Shown: in pieces, positions 42,941 to 54,589 of the stretch
Layout: every line of letters starts with the position of its first letter
How positions within the stretch are numbered: position 1 is the stretch's first letter
Source: Scatophagus argus
Lineage: Eukaryota; Chordata; Actinopteri; Scatophagidae
Length of the DNA: 64,000 bases
Direction: 5' to 3'
Assembly: GCF_020382885.2 (NCBI RefSeq)
Contig: NC_058514.1
Coordinates: 11,208,249-11,272,248 of the forward strand
The notes under the pieces: generated by a model
Database searches by the model: none
Seen by the model: only the letters and a program-made list of their open reading frames with translations
Told to the model about the DNA's origin: nothing
Position numbers and translations under genes: made by a program

Positions 42941-45900
42941 GTTCTCAAATGGCACCTTTTGTCTGAAAAAGCAACAAGGAGAGGTTATAGGCTTTATATA
43001 CAAACATCTGCACAAGAGAAGACACTTTTGGATGCCTTTGGATGATTTCAGATATTACATGAGTGGTTGGTGTTTTTTTTTTAGCACACTGTAATGTGTT
43101 GAAGTGCTGGGAGCTGTACTAAGTGGTTTACCTTGTTTGAAAAGAACTGGTTTGTGTGACATGTTGACCATATTCGAAGGTAAGTCTTTGTAGTTGCTTC
43201 AAACTACCACACTCTGCATCTCCCTGATCTACCATCAGAATTGTGCTGTCTAAGAAAGGGTTTCACAATGGAAGGTTGCCTGAAAAGACAAATCTCTCCT
43301 GGAAAGCATTCATAGTGTCGCATGCCATTGCAGTGTGTGACAGATAGTGACAGAAATAGTTGCTTAAAGAATGAAAAAACTTGAGAGAGGAGTTCAGGCC
43401 CTCCAGACAGCTGGCCAATTATGGTGTTAAGTGTGTTGCATTGTTGGTTTTGGAAAGTTACAGAAGCTGTTGGACGCAACCCCAATTTCAGCATTGAAAA
43501 GATGTGTGGCAGGAGCTTTCTGAACCTGTCTGACCACCCAACAGGTAGTTCTAAAGCACTATGCTGTGTTTTAAGCACACATGATAGATGATGAGTCAGT
43601 AAATAAAGAGAAACTGCAGAGGGGAATTACTAAGGCATTAAATTACATTGTAATATTGTATATTAATACATACATAAAACAGCCCAGAAGATGTCTCAAG
43701 TACTGCAGCAGCAACTTGCAGAACCGCCAGATCCCAACCTGATCGAGAACAATGTCAAACTTGAGAAGGAACGGTTGAAAATAAATACAATGCATATACA
43801 CTGATTATATACATATATACATTACTATACAAGTTGATTAATTTTTGCAGTTCATGAAATAGATTAATCAGCCAATCACTTCAGAGCTAAATCTGTCTAA
43901 AGCCATATCTTGTAGACCATGCTACCGCAATTACTAAGCATACCACTTAAGAAAGTTCTTGACGTTTTTCAATCAGTGACGACTGCATTAAGCTCTGTTT
44001 CCCTTTATTCCTTTTACCTTTTTTAATCACAGCGGAGCCCTTATCAAGTGGGCTGCACCTTAAAAGCAGTCTCCCCTTTTCTTGGTTGACTATCTCAGCT
44101 TCAACAACACCATTTATTTTGCAGTGAAGACAAGCCAATCTTGTTTTGTGTGTGTGTTCCCTACCTCAAAAGCTGCCTGGCTTACCTGTATCTCCAGCTT
44201 CATCAACCTCCTGATGAAACCCATACTGGCCCTTCTGCTGATAAGGTAAGCCAGCCAACGAGATATATCCATCATTCACCTACTTAACACACACACAGGC
44301 ACAAGTACACACACTTACCTGTGAGTGGATGTGTCTGTGTGTGTGTTGAGGGGGGGTATACTATAACAAGATTAGGATTAGAATTGTGAATGAAATCACA
44401 CCCTCTGCTGCCACCCAAGTAATCAAACGGCCTCAAACAAAAGAACAGTTCATTTACTGCTGCTAATTCCTGCTTGATGGCTTCACAGCTTTGCAGTCTC
44501 ATTATTCTATTAACCCCCATACCTCCTCCCCGATCCACGCACACACAAATGCACAAAACCTCATAAATTGTGTTGTGGGACCGCTGCCAAAGCAGAGCCT
44601 GGGTTCAGCTGGGTAGTTAATCATCTCCTATAGCATGTAATTCGTGTAAACAATGTTTGTTTGCGCACCAAGAGAACGTGGGCCCCCCTAGGCTCTAGTT
44701 AGCTGTGATACGCCGTGGTACCTGAGAGTAGTAGTTCATGTGCAAAAGGAAGGGCCAGAGGTCGCAAGGTGTTCGTAATTGACTTCCTGTGCCAAGTAGG
44801 AGTGGAATATGAGCAGAGATTAATTACGCTCAATGTTGCCATGTTAAACCCACCAAGACCTTTGAATGATGTAACTTCTTCCGCATCTCTTGGTTGGTTT
44901 CCACAGTCACTGTGTACACAAGGTCATTTAGTTCCTGATCAATAGCTTGTATTGAGATCCCCCCCCCCAACACACACACACACACACACACACACACCAC
45001 CCCCTGTTTCTGAAATGGCCGTTAAATCGATGGGAACAAATGAAATTAAGCTCCTGGGCGGCTCGGAGGAGCAAATGATCTTTCTGTGATTAATAACACA
45101 CTGTAAACGCATCTGTGCTGGGCATATCACATCAGAGAGTATTTCCTTGCCTCAGCTTGTTTCCTCGGGGTAAGACTAAGAGAATAAAGCTGTGGTAATG
45201 ATGTTTATCTGGGGAAGCACCATTTGGTAGAACACTGAAACAAGAACAAATGGTTTTGTTTGTACAGATGTAAGTAGACTCTGTGATTCTGAACTTTGTC
45301 GAGTACCAAGAGGATATGATGCTGAATGTCACATCAGACGGTGGGATTCACATACCTTGAACACTTCAGGGTGGTTTAGCCAAATCTGTAGAATCATTGT
45401 TGTTCTGTGAATGGCTTTTTTGTGTCACTGATCGATTTAGAAATGAATAATTCTATGCAAATTGATTAGCCAAGATTGAGAGATGTTTTGTGTTTGCAAA
45501 AGGTTTGGTTACAGGTGTTTGTGTTCCATGTTTCATGCAAGGCAGGATTAAAGAGATAAGGAAAAAAATGTGCTGCATCTTGCTGATACTAATCTATAAA
45601 ACAAAACATAATTAGTATATCTTGGAATATGACAGCTAATAATGTAGACAGCTAATAATGAACTAAACCATCTGTCTGGCTCACTGTGAGTTCTGCTTTA
45701 TGAAATAACCCAACCCACGGCTGGCACTTTAATATGTTAACATGCCCATAGTGATGTTAGGTGTGATAGCAGAGCTCTGAACAGACATTGAAGCCACTGC
45801 ATTCAAGCTTGCTTTGGATGTGAGAATATTTGAAGCATTTTGCTGCTCCTTTATGTCAGTGCACAAAATGAAACTGTCTGAGCTACAATGAGCCACTTCA

Positions 45901-46180
45901 CCACTTTATGTGTTTGAGTCACACTTTCTCTTTGTGGGTTGTCGTAAAGATGTAGCTGAATAAAATCAGTGACATATTTGAATAGAAAGTTTTTAATATT
46001 AATTTTAGTTAGTTTTATGATATCACCAAAAAAGATAGTTTTGTTTATCTTACCACAAATTCCATCAGAACCATAAATGTCTTCGTCTGTCAAAACTGTC
46101 TGACTTTCATAACCTTTCATAACCAAGCAGACTCAGCTCAGTCATTAGAATGGTTATTTTTGCATTTTCATTCTCAAATG
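42941..46180. other. Intergenic, no gene seen
   Basis: Contains a C-run plus (CA)n at 44959-44997. The stretch 43190-43600 has no recognisable element. No exon with paired splice sites and protein similarity was found. Confidence 0.55.
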
Positions 46181-46480
46181 TTTTGGATGGCACCAACAGA
46201 ACCACTCCATTCCACCTGTTGAGGTACCAAGTAGGTTGATCCAATATTAAAAGATGGAGTTAAAACACAACAGACCACTGATTGGTTAATCAGAACAACA
46301 GTTCTCATCTCGTCATCCTTGAGGATAGGATTCCTCAACTCTCCTGTTTTTCAGCAGTCTATAGTCTTGCTGCCTGCAGTCTTTTCAAAAATGGAACATG
46401 TCCCTTCATTGTAATAAATAACCACATAAAAGAAAAAACCAAAACAAAACATGCAAGCATGAAACATCAATCTGCAGTTG
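46181..46480. repeat. Possible degenerate dispersed repeat
   Basis: AGGTACCAAGTAGGTTGATC, CAACAGACCACTGATTGGTT and TCTCATCTCGTCATCCTTGA recall a fish repeat in which a bases-long ACAGACCACTGATTGG phrase is typical. Weak evidence. Confidence 0.3.
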
Positions 46481-49400
46481 TAAGAGAGTAAGAGAGCCAA
46501 CCATTCAGCAGAAAAGTGACCCTGAATATGACAGAAGCAGAGGAAAAATGTTAGCGGTTTGTATGTTGTTGCTCTGGCCTTAATGTAGGCTTAGGGCAAC
46601 GTGATAGTTAATAAATGCTGCAGCTTCACAAGATGAAGAGAAGTTTTTATGTGTTGTTTCCTAACTGCAGGAAAAGCGAAAGGGGTTGTCCCTGTAGCAA
46701 CCACACCTACGTTTAATAGTACAGTCTGCGGGAGAAACACAAAACCGATCCAAGGTTAAGGTGCATTTATTATGGGTTAGGTACAGTTTCTAAGGGTACT
46801 GTACTGAAAGGACTTAGAAAGGTAACTATATAGTTTCATTTTCTCAATAATTTTCTGAAACAGCAGATCACAGTTTCAGAAACATGTCTCAAACAGGAGT
46901 AAACTGCATTTTTGGAGGACTGTTTTCACCAGCAAATTAATACACATTTGGTGCTCAAGCAGGTGCAGCAGTTGGATTGTGTATTTATTATCGACTTAAA
47001 GCTGTTCACTGATGTGTTTTTAATGTTCTTTTTGGACAGCAATGGAACTCTATAGCAGAAAGGAATATCAGACTTTGGCTGCACAGACAGCCGATTTATT
47101 GCTTGTTTGGGTCTTGTTTTGGGATTTATAGACAGCAAGAAAAATGTGAAATATTACCAGCTTTATCTTTTAACTTTAGTTTTATGTAACTATGTTTGCT
47201 ATTGATGATACTTTAATTATCCTCACTGGTTTTTCCTTCACACAACTTTCCCAGGTCCAGTTCTTGCTGTATCCTCGGCATTTGGTGTACAATATTAATA
47301 CATCTTTGATGCTGAGGCATGTTTGTGCCAGCCATGAGAATTCCCTGCCAAAACTGAATCAGGCAGAGACCGGTTGAGCTATGCTGAATTGCTTTTTAGG
47401 AAATTTGCCTGGGGCGTGATTTGTGTTTTTTTTTACTGTCATAAACCATTCTCCTCAGAGCTTTTGGTATAGCGCTTTGGAAACGAGAATTGAACAAAGC
47501 ATTAGTTGCCTTGTCTTTCTTCATGGTGAAAGATGTATGAATTGGGGTTGTTTGTCCATAAAGCCGACGTTCCTACCAGGAGGCAAGTTTTGAAGGCCTT
47601 GGATGAAATAAGTACAGAGAGAAAAAAAAAACCCCTCTGTCCCTCTAGCTTGCAACTGCACTGAATCTAACATCTAATATTTGGACATCCACCCATATGG
47701 TGACCTGTCATTACGTGGGATAAAGCAAAGAGCTTGCACTACACTCTAGGGAATGCAACCATTTCCTAAAGCTCACACAGCAATAAACGTAGCTTAGGAG
47801 AAGAATTGCTTGATAGAAGAGTTGAGCACACAGGGTAAGGCTGATGTAGCCTCCATATGAACCTTAAAACTTCACTGCTCAATCTGTACAGCTCATGCAC
47901 TGAATTTCTCTCTCTTCCTGACTTTTTTTTTAAAAAATGTCATCATCATTATCTCTTCATTAAATCTGCTAAGTCTTTTTCATGAATTTTCACAAGCAAT
48001 TGATTCTGCTGCTGGTTGTCAAGAGACATGCCAGGGCCTGCGTGTTCGGTCCTGCTAGGGATACTATGCCTATACCACCACCCGATGTGCAGTTTGCTCA
48101 GCTTTTTCTTTCACATGTACTGTAGTACCCCTCTCTCTGTCTCTCTCTGGAGCTACACAGATGGGTTGTGCTCTTTTATTCATAAGGGCTACACTAACTT
48201 TGATCTGGCTTTGCATTTGCAGCATGTGTCAGCTTGAGATGGAGGGAGAGCGGGTGGGAGGGAAAGAGCGGTGTGTTGGAAGTGGAGTGGGAGGTTGTCC
48301 TACTGGCCAGATACCCTAACTCCTCCCTGTGCTTCTTTTCTGTGCCCCTCAGTTCCTCTGGGCCTTGTGTGCTTTCTATTATGAATGAGTGTCATAACCA
48401 GTAGAGTAGATGTACTGGCCACAGACACAGAGCCGACATCCTCACAGCTGTAAGGGCGAGGGTTATACTACACATAGTGTAGCATGGCCTTCGTGTTAAA
48501 GTAGTGACAAACAGCAACTTAAACTGGGATTTGAATCTCTGAATGTCCGTAATTGCCATGCTAAACCCTGCTCGCTGTAGGTAATCTTGCTATGGTCGTC
48601 AGGTGTTGTAATGTAGTGCGGCACTAACACGGTTTACCCGGTAGGTTTTGGAAACAGTAACTTGATTTTAGATACTGGTAGTCTTTTATTCATGACCTCA
48701 GCTTTTGCAATAACCTTGGGAAATTTTCCAGCAAGCTAATTAGTGCTATTTCTGTGAGATGGTTTCAAGCAAACATTTCAACGTTTTCATTTCATGAAAA
48801 TCAATGAGAACCTTTCAACACAAATCTGAAGGCTAAAAATAGATAGAGAATTTGTTATCCCTAGTATTACCATAAAGCATGATATGAAAACATTATTTTG
48901 GGGGTTGGGCTAAAGCTAACAATCTACTTCTGCCTTTTATTTTCATCATTAATGATTTAGTTTGTAAAATGGAAAAAACAATACCATGCTGTTAATTTAC
49001 TATCATAAATGAGACAGAAAAGCAGCAAATTGTTACATTTAAGAAGCTGAAAGCAGATAGTGTTTGAAATGATTTCAGTAATTAATTAAACCAATCTAAT
49101 TTTCAACCCAATTGTTTCACTTTTACTCGTCAGAAGGCTTTGAGGATGAGAACAAACTGATGTGAGCAGAGCAAGACGGTGTGTGTGCAGAGACCAGAGA
49201 GGTGTGTGTGCGTGTGCATAAGTTAGTTTGTGAGTACACCCGAAGATATGGCCCATAATTAAGCAGATGTGAAATGTTGAAATAAGAAATAACCTGTATA
49301 CTAGAAAGAGCGTAATTAATGTAAATATAGTCTGTTCCTGGTTTGCTTAGCTAGGACTGAACAACCTTTGTCTGGAAGAAGGGTTTAGTGCATAGTTAAT

Positions 49401-49639
49401 TGACCTCAAATTGGCAAGAGAGCATGCAAAAAGAAAGGAGCCAAAAAAAGTACAATTTCATATATTTTTTCACTTAATTCTATTTTTCAGGTGTATAATA
49501 AACCTCCAACGGGACAGCTTTTAGTCTTGTCCTGCCCTCAAATAATGTAAGAGGATGTTCTGATTCATATACTAGTTATTACCGTGATCATTTACTGTAT
49601 ATCTTGCCTACCTGTGCTGTAGTGGGGACCTGAAGAGAG
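46481..49639. other. Intergenic, no gene seen
   Basis: Unique-looking AT-rich sequence with short T/A runs (47425, 47620, 47925). No coding exon, RNA gene or clear mobile element is recognised. Confidence 0.55.
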
Positions 49640-49800
49640 AAATGGTTTTCTTCTCTGCTCCAAGCCCAAGCTCATTTATTAAGATGTTTTTATCATTCAT
49701 AGTGACCCGGGTTAAGTGTCCTGAGAGTTATATTTAAGGCTGCAGGTCCCAATTGGCAATTAAGTACAATTCATTACAGCAGACACACAGCCCTACAGGG
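49640..49800. promoter_or_regulatory. Candidate conserved regulatory element
   Basis: Repeat-free block with CTCATTTATTAAGATG, GGGTTAAGTGTCC (an NKX2-type TTAAGTG core), TATTTAAGG and CCCAATTGGCAATTAAGTAC. It looks like conserved non-coding DNA by composition and motif density only. Confidence 0.3.
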
Positions 49801-51819
49801 GAAAACCTAAGAGCTGTGGCAAAACACCAGAGCAAGCAGGGGAGAGAGAGAAACCGAACGAGAGGAGGGAGAGGATAGAAAGCGTGAGATTGATATAAAA
49901 CGGGGAAAAAACAGGAGGGATTTGTGTAGGGTGGAACGAATGCGACAAGAGAGGAGGGATTGTTTGTGTAGAAGAAGTGCGTATAGAGGATGGAAGAGTA
50001 TTAAAATAAAGAAAAATAAGATTCTAGATGGAGTTGGATCAGAACGGAGATGTGGTCGGCAGCTCGGCTGCAGCCTCTCACCTGATGGTGTGGTCCGTCA
50101 GCATTGGCGTTTCTCTCAGAGAGAATTTCATGCCTTTCATTTGTTGCATTTTGATGTTGAGAGTGTAAGATGTTCTGGTGTTTTCTCGCCCTGCAGAGTG
50201 GGGCTCTAGCACTGACACTCTTTTCAACATGCGACCCCCAGCTGGTAAAGTTGGACTGCTCAGAAAAGCTTTTTTTTTTCAGTTACTATGTGAAACAGAC
50301 CTAAAGCACTTGAACTAACTCAATTACTCATTTATACTTTTACTGATGTTTTGAGTAAGCAACCAACATACACAAACAGCAGTGGCTTAAATCAATGCCA
50401 CTGTATTGATCACCTTTTGCTACAAACTTTCTTCAGCTTTGTCTTTCATGTTAGTAATTGTTTTTTCATAACTTTTTTTGTCAAGGAAAATGCCCTATGC
50501 TGCTCTCTCTGGTTACATTATTTTATACAACTACATAGGTTCTATACGTTTTCTGTACTTGATGACATAAACTCACACATCCAGCTTTTCAGAACACTAA
50601 ATCTGATTTGTCACATATTCTGAGTCTGGCTTCATGCTTATCACTTACCAGGCAGGTGCAGCAGCCTGGAAGCGCACTTCCTGCCATGTGAGGTGCACTT
50701 TGCAAGTTAGGTGGTTGAAAGATTATTGAATATGTATGGGTTCTGGTATTGCAGCAAATGCACTCATTTTTACAGCCTAAATGGTCACTGCTGTTGCCGT
50801 ATTTCCTTGTTCAGCCTCATTTTAAATGTATTTGAATGAAACTAGTCTACCAAAGAAACTTCCTGGTTTGTTACTGCACACATTAATGTGTTGCTCCCTG
50901 GCGCCGCCCTCATGATCCCCAATTGGACCTTAAGACGTTATGCTCAGATGTCAGCGTGCACATTCAGCCTGTCTAGGCTCTTTCTAGGAAAGTCTAACAA
51001 ATAAACACCTTAATGGTGATAATTCAAAATGTAACATTTTGTAATTGTTTGCCAGTGAGGTGTCCCCAATCAACATGACCAACATGACAAAAAAAGGTGT
51101 GTCATTAATTACTGACATCAGTGGCTTTTAGTGATTTGGTAGCTAAATATTTACAGCTGGTGTTAAAGTTCATTGTCATCCATGGGAATGTAAAAGTTAG
51201 TTAGTAAGTAGTTAGACCCCCAAGGCCAGTACTTTTCCCAGTCCAGTCCTATGTACGCAACATAATGTGAACAGCATTGTGTTTGTGAGGAGCTATTCAT
51301 TTTACTCAGAATGAAATCAATAAAATTGAGCTCCCTGTGGGAACTGAATTGCATTGTATCTGGAACGCCTTACTTCTCCAATTCCGCCCAAAAGTAAACA
51401 CAACATTAAAATGAAGAAAAATCTTAACTCCATACAAGCCTTGTTCGTCTATTTCATTTCACAAACATTTTCTGAATTATCTTACCGCTTCATTGATTTC
51501 ATGTCAAATAGGCTTCAACGTGTTCTCAGAGCCTTCTTTGTGATTAAAAGATCTTTTTCTTTCCCCACAAGTGTTCCTGTAAAACTTACTCATTGAGCCT
51601 CCTTCTTTAAAGATTCTTCAAAGACTTTTTTAAAGGACTATGAAAAGGAAATGCTGTGATCACTCTGTGCATTATTGTGAAACACAATCATATCTACCCA
51701 AACAGTTCAACAGTTCATGAATGCAGCACTATTCATGAATGTTAGACTTTAAATACCTATTTTGCGAGCTCTTCAATCTCCTCCTTCTACCTCACCTTCC
51801 TTCTGGTTTCTCCATGCCA
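49801..51819. other. Intergenic, no gene seen
   Basis: Purine-rich at 49830-49930. The short frames at 49922-50623 lack similarity to known proteins. Confidence 0.55.
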
Positions 51820-52195
51820 TGATTATTCATTCATTTAGTTTTCTCTTTGCATGCACATTGGCTAAGAGGTGCTGTAATCATTTTTTGGATAGAAGACATT
51901 TCCCCTCATAATCCAACAGAGCGTATGCCAAGTCTCACTCTGGGTCTTTTCATATGGATGCAGAAGAGGCTGTGCCTCCAGGGGCTTAGCATTCTTAATC
52001 TGAATGGCTTTTTGCATTTTCTGCCGTCACTGTCAACACCACATGCCCTTATGACAAAATGCCACACAAAGCTGACAGTGTTTGAGTCACGTTTTTACCA
52101 ACAGGTTAATTCTCCAGGAGGTTTTTCTGCTCACGCTGTACTGCTTATATTCTAATGGAGCCCTAATAATTGACTTCTCCTCTTGTCTTTAAGTG
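51820..52195. promoter_or_regulatory. Candidate conserved regulatory element
   Basis: Even composition and no repeats. It contains ATGATTATTCATTCATTTAG, CTGTAATCATTTTTTGG, GCATTCTTAATCTGAATGGC and CCCTAATAATTGAC, plus GTGATTATTTAGC. It directly precedes a dispersed repeat. Inference only. Confidence 0.35.
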
Positions 52196-52510
52196 ATTAT
52201 TTAGCAAACAAAGGTCTACAGTCGTGCTAGCAGCTCTGTAAGGCTAAATGCTATTCTTGACATACTAGCATGCTAACACTGATAATGCTAACATGCTAAG
52301 ATGAGAAGCTTACCGTGTTCACTATCTTAGCTTTTGGGAATGTCATCGGTTCAGCAGATACTTGGTCATAAAACAATGTACTGGACAAGTGACATTTTGG
52401 AACATTTCACTCAAAGACAAGGATTTCCACATCAAGGTGTTGCTATAGGAAAAAGTCAGCACATTGCCAATTAGTGTCAGTAGATAAGTCACTGTCAGGT
52501 TAAAGTGGTG
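52196..52510. repeat. Degenerate GCTAGC/CATGCTAAC-type teleost repeat
   Basis: TAGCATGCTAACACTGATAA, TGCTAACATGCTAAG and GAATGTCATCGGTTC, then ACTTGGTCATAAAACAATGT, CATTTCACTCAAAGACAAGG and a diverged GCTATAGGAAAAAGTCAG follow in order a repeat that I know as extremely frequent in fish. The class is unknown to me. Confidence 0.7.
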
Positions 52511-53165
52511 GACTAACTGTTGTTGCTGTGGCTCAAAATGAGTTCAGCTTTATACTTTAGTCTTTGTCTTTTTCTCCTTTGTTCAATTTCTGTCTGTTAG
52601 TCCTAAACTGAAAACACTTTTTTTTCTTGCTGGATCTCTCAGGGTTGAAATTGCTAAAATAAACACAAACAATATTACAATATATTTATAGTATAAAGTA
52701 TGTATATTGTAGTCCACATACTGGGGACATTGTCATTACTGATGTGTATATCTATCCAGTCATTAATATTGCCTTCCTGTCATGAACTTATTTGCAAAAG
52801 GCTGAGGTAGCAGACAAAACACAGCTAACAGCCTTCCGTTTTTTGCTTTTTAAATGGAAACAAAGTAGCTGGTAGAACATTAATGATGCCTCCAGCTGTC
52901 AGAAATGTCTCATTTTTTTTTGTTTAGCTTTTCCAAAAAGTCTGGATAGTTACCCTTATTCTTTGTTGTTGATGCTGCAGCTCTCTGTTCGGCTCTCCAG
53001 GCTCCACCTGCCTGTTCCTGCTGCTGCCACATCACTTCAGGAATCTGATGAACTGTACCAACCTCAGATTAACCTCCAACCCCATCTTTCTTTTTCCGCG
53101 ATCCCAGACCATCACTGGAGGTGAGTCATGCACTCACACGCTTGGCACATGGGAACTAGTGCGCA

Positions 53166-53197
<32 letters not shown>

Positions 53198-54313
53198 GAG
53201 AGGGAGAGAGAGAGTGAAGTGAAGTTGCTCATTGACAGGGTTATAGAGAGGTTTAAAATCCACCTGCCCTCCTCTGTCACATGGGCCCTGCTAAGTCTGG
53301 AGTTTAATACACTGAGGCAGTCGTGCTCTTGGAGCAGTCGGGGATAATATTTTCAGTACAAGTCCAAGTGCAAGCCCTTATAATTGTCAGAAATAGAAAT
53401 ATAATTTGAAAGTTCTTATCCTTTAAAGCATTCGCTCATATAGAAAAGAATAAGAGGCTTCAAAATAAAGTATTCATTTGACGGTGAGGTATTTTTGAAT
53501 TAAAGAAAGAAGAAGCATTAACATCAGCTCTAAACCAAGCATTAATATGGATGATTTTAGTGCAACAATTATAAAAGTAATTTAAAATTGTTATTGTGGG
53601 CTTCAGTGACTCGCCTCAATCTGGGTCCTAAAACTGAAGTATATTCTTCAGCCTCTACATCCATCTCCTAATTTTGGTTGAGCTGCTACATTTGATCAAG
53701 AAGACTGGAAGCACCTGTATGTTGCTTAGAAGAGCCATACAAATACATTTGACACAGGTTTAAATACAAATAAACAAAATCTAATTGTGCAAAAGTAGAT
53801 ATTTTTAACATTATCACCGCTACCCACATCTCCTCTGAGAATGAAGATCAGCGAAGAATCTGTGTTGGCAAAAGTACAATCTGTGGTTTGTGTGTTAGCA
53901 GAGATCATTAACTGTTTTCCCTAAGGGGATAAACAAAATATCACATTCTTATTACTACATGCATGGCAATCAGATGAATTTATTCTTTGGTTGCTTCTTT
54001 GTATATATTTAGACTATACCAGATTGTTTGTTATTTATACCTACACAGCTGTATTTCACAAAGTGCTCTCGATCTCATTTAATCCTAATGCAGCTTTAGT
54101 TTATGATATCAGTGTGAAATCATTATTCAAGGAAGTGTTTACTGAGGCTTAAATGGCAAAGTTTTGGCTTGAGCTTTTGAGGGCTCATTTACAACCCAGA
54201 TTTCAAAAAACTTAGCAAGTGATTCCATTGTGTTTTTATTTCTATTACCTCAACTTTTGGGTTTGTATCTTTGTAAGTAAGTTTCTACCTAAGAGAGGAG
54301 GGAAAAAATAAAT
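52511..54313. other. Intergenic with (CA)n(GA)n
   Basis: A compound CA/GA microsatellite at 53163-53214. An exon-like CTTCAG...GAGGTGAGT arrangement at 53035-53126 has no recognisable coding content. Otherwise nothing is supported. Confidence 0.55.
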
Positions 54314-54589
54314 TTGTTTGATGCCAATTTGGAGCCACCTCAGCTGCAGTGTGATGCATCAGAATTGGATTATCAACTCCAGAATTTTGCCTTACTTGTT
54401 CTTATTGACCCAAAAATGTGCACGCCAGTCATTACTATGAAGTCACATCCAAATTTAGAAAGAAATGAACATGGAAAAAGGTTGAGTGTTCTTAGAAATC
54501 ATATCAAGTTAATTAAAGAGAAACTTATTTATTCAAAACCAAAGTGTGATAGAACATTTCTTTTAACTCTTTCAAACCTTACAGGTTAA
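54314..54589 (+). other. Orphan 91-codon open frame, unrecognised
   Basis: The frame opens with ATG at 54314 and ends at 54589. Its composition is mixed and not low-complexity (for example DASELDYQLQNFALLVLID). I recognise no family, see no splice sites that would join it to other exons and no nearby promoter. It may be chance or a transposon relic. Confidence 0.15.

Noticed and set aside
42605..43045. 146-codon open frame as an intact gene
   Set aside because: The first part is a pyrimidine-tract translation and only a short reverse-transcriptase-like block is interpretable; the rest has no features.
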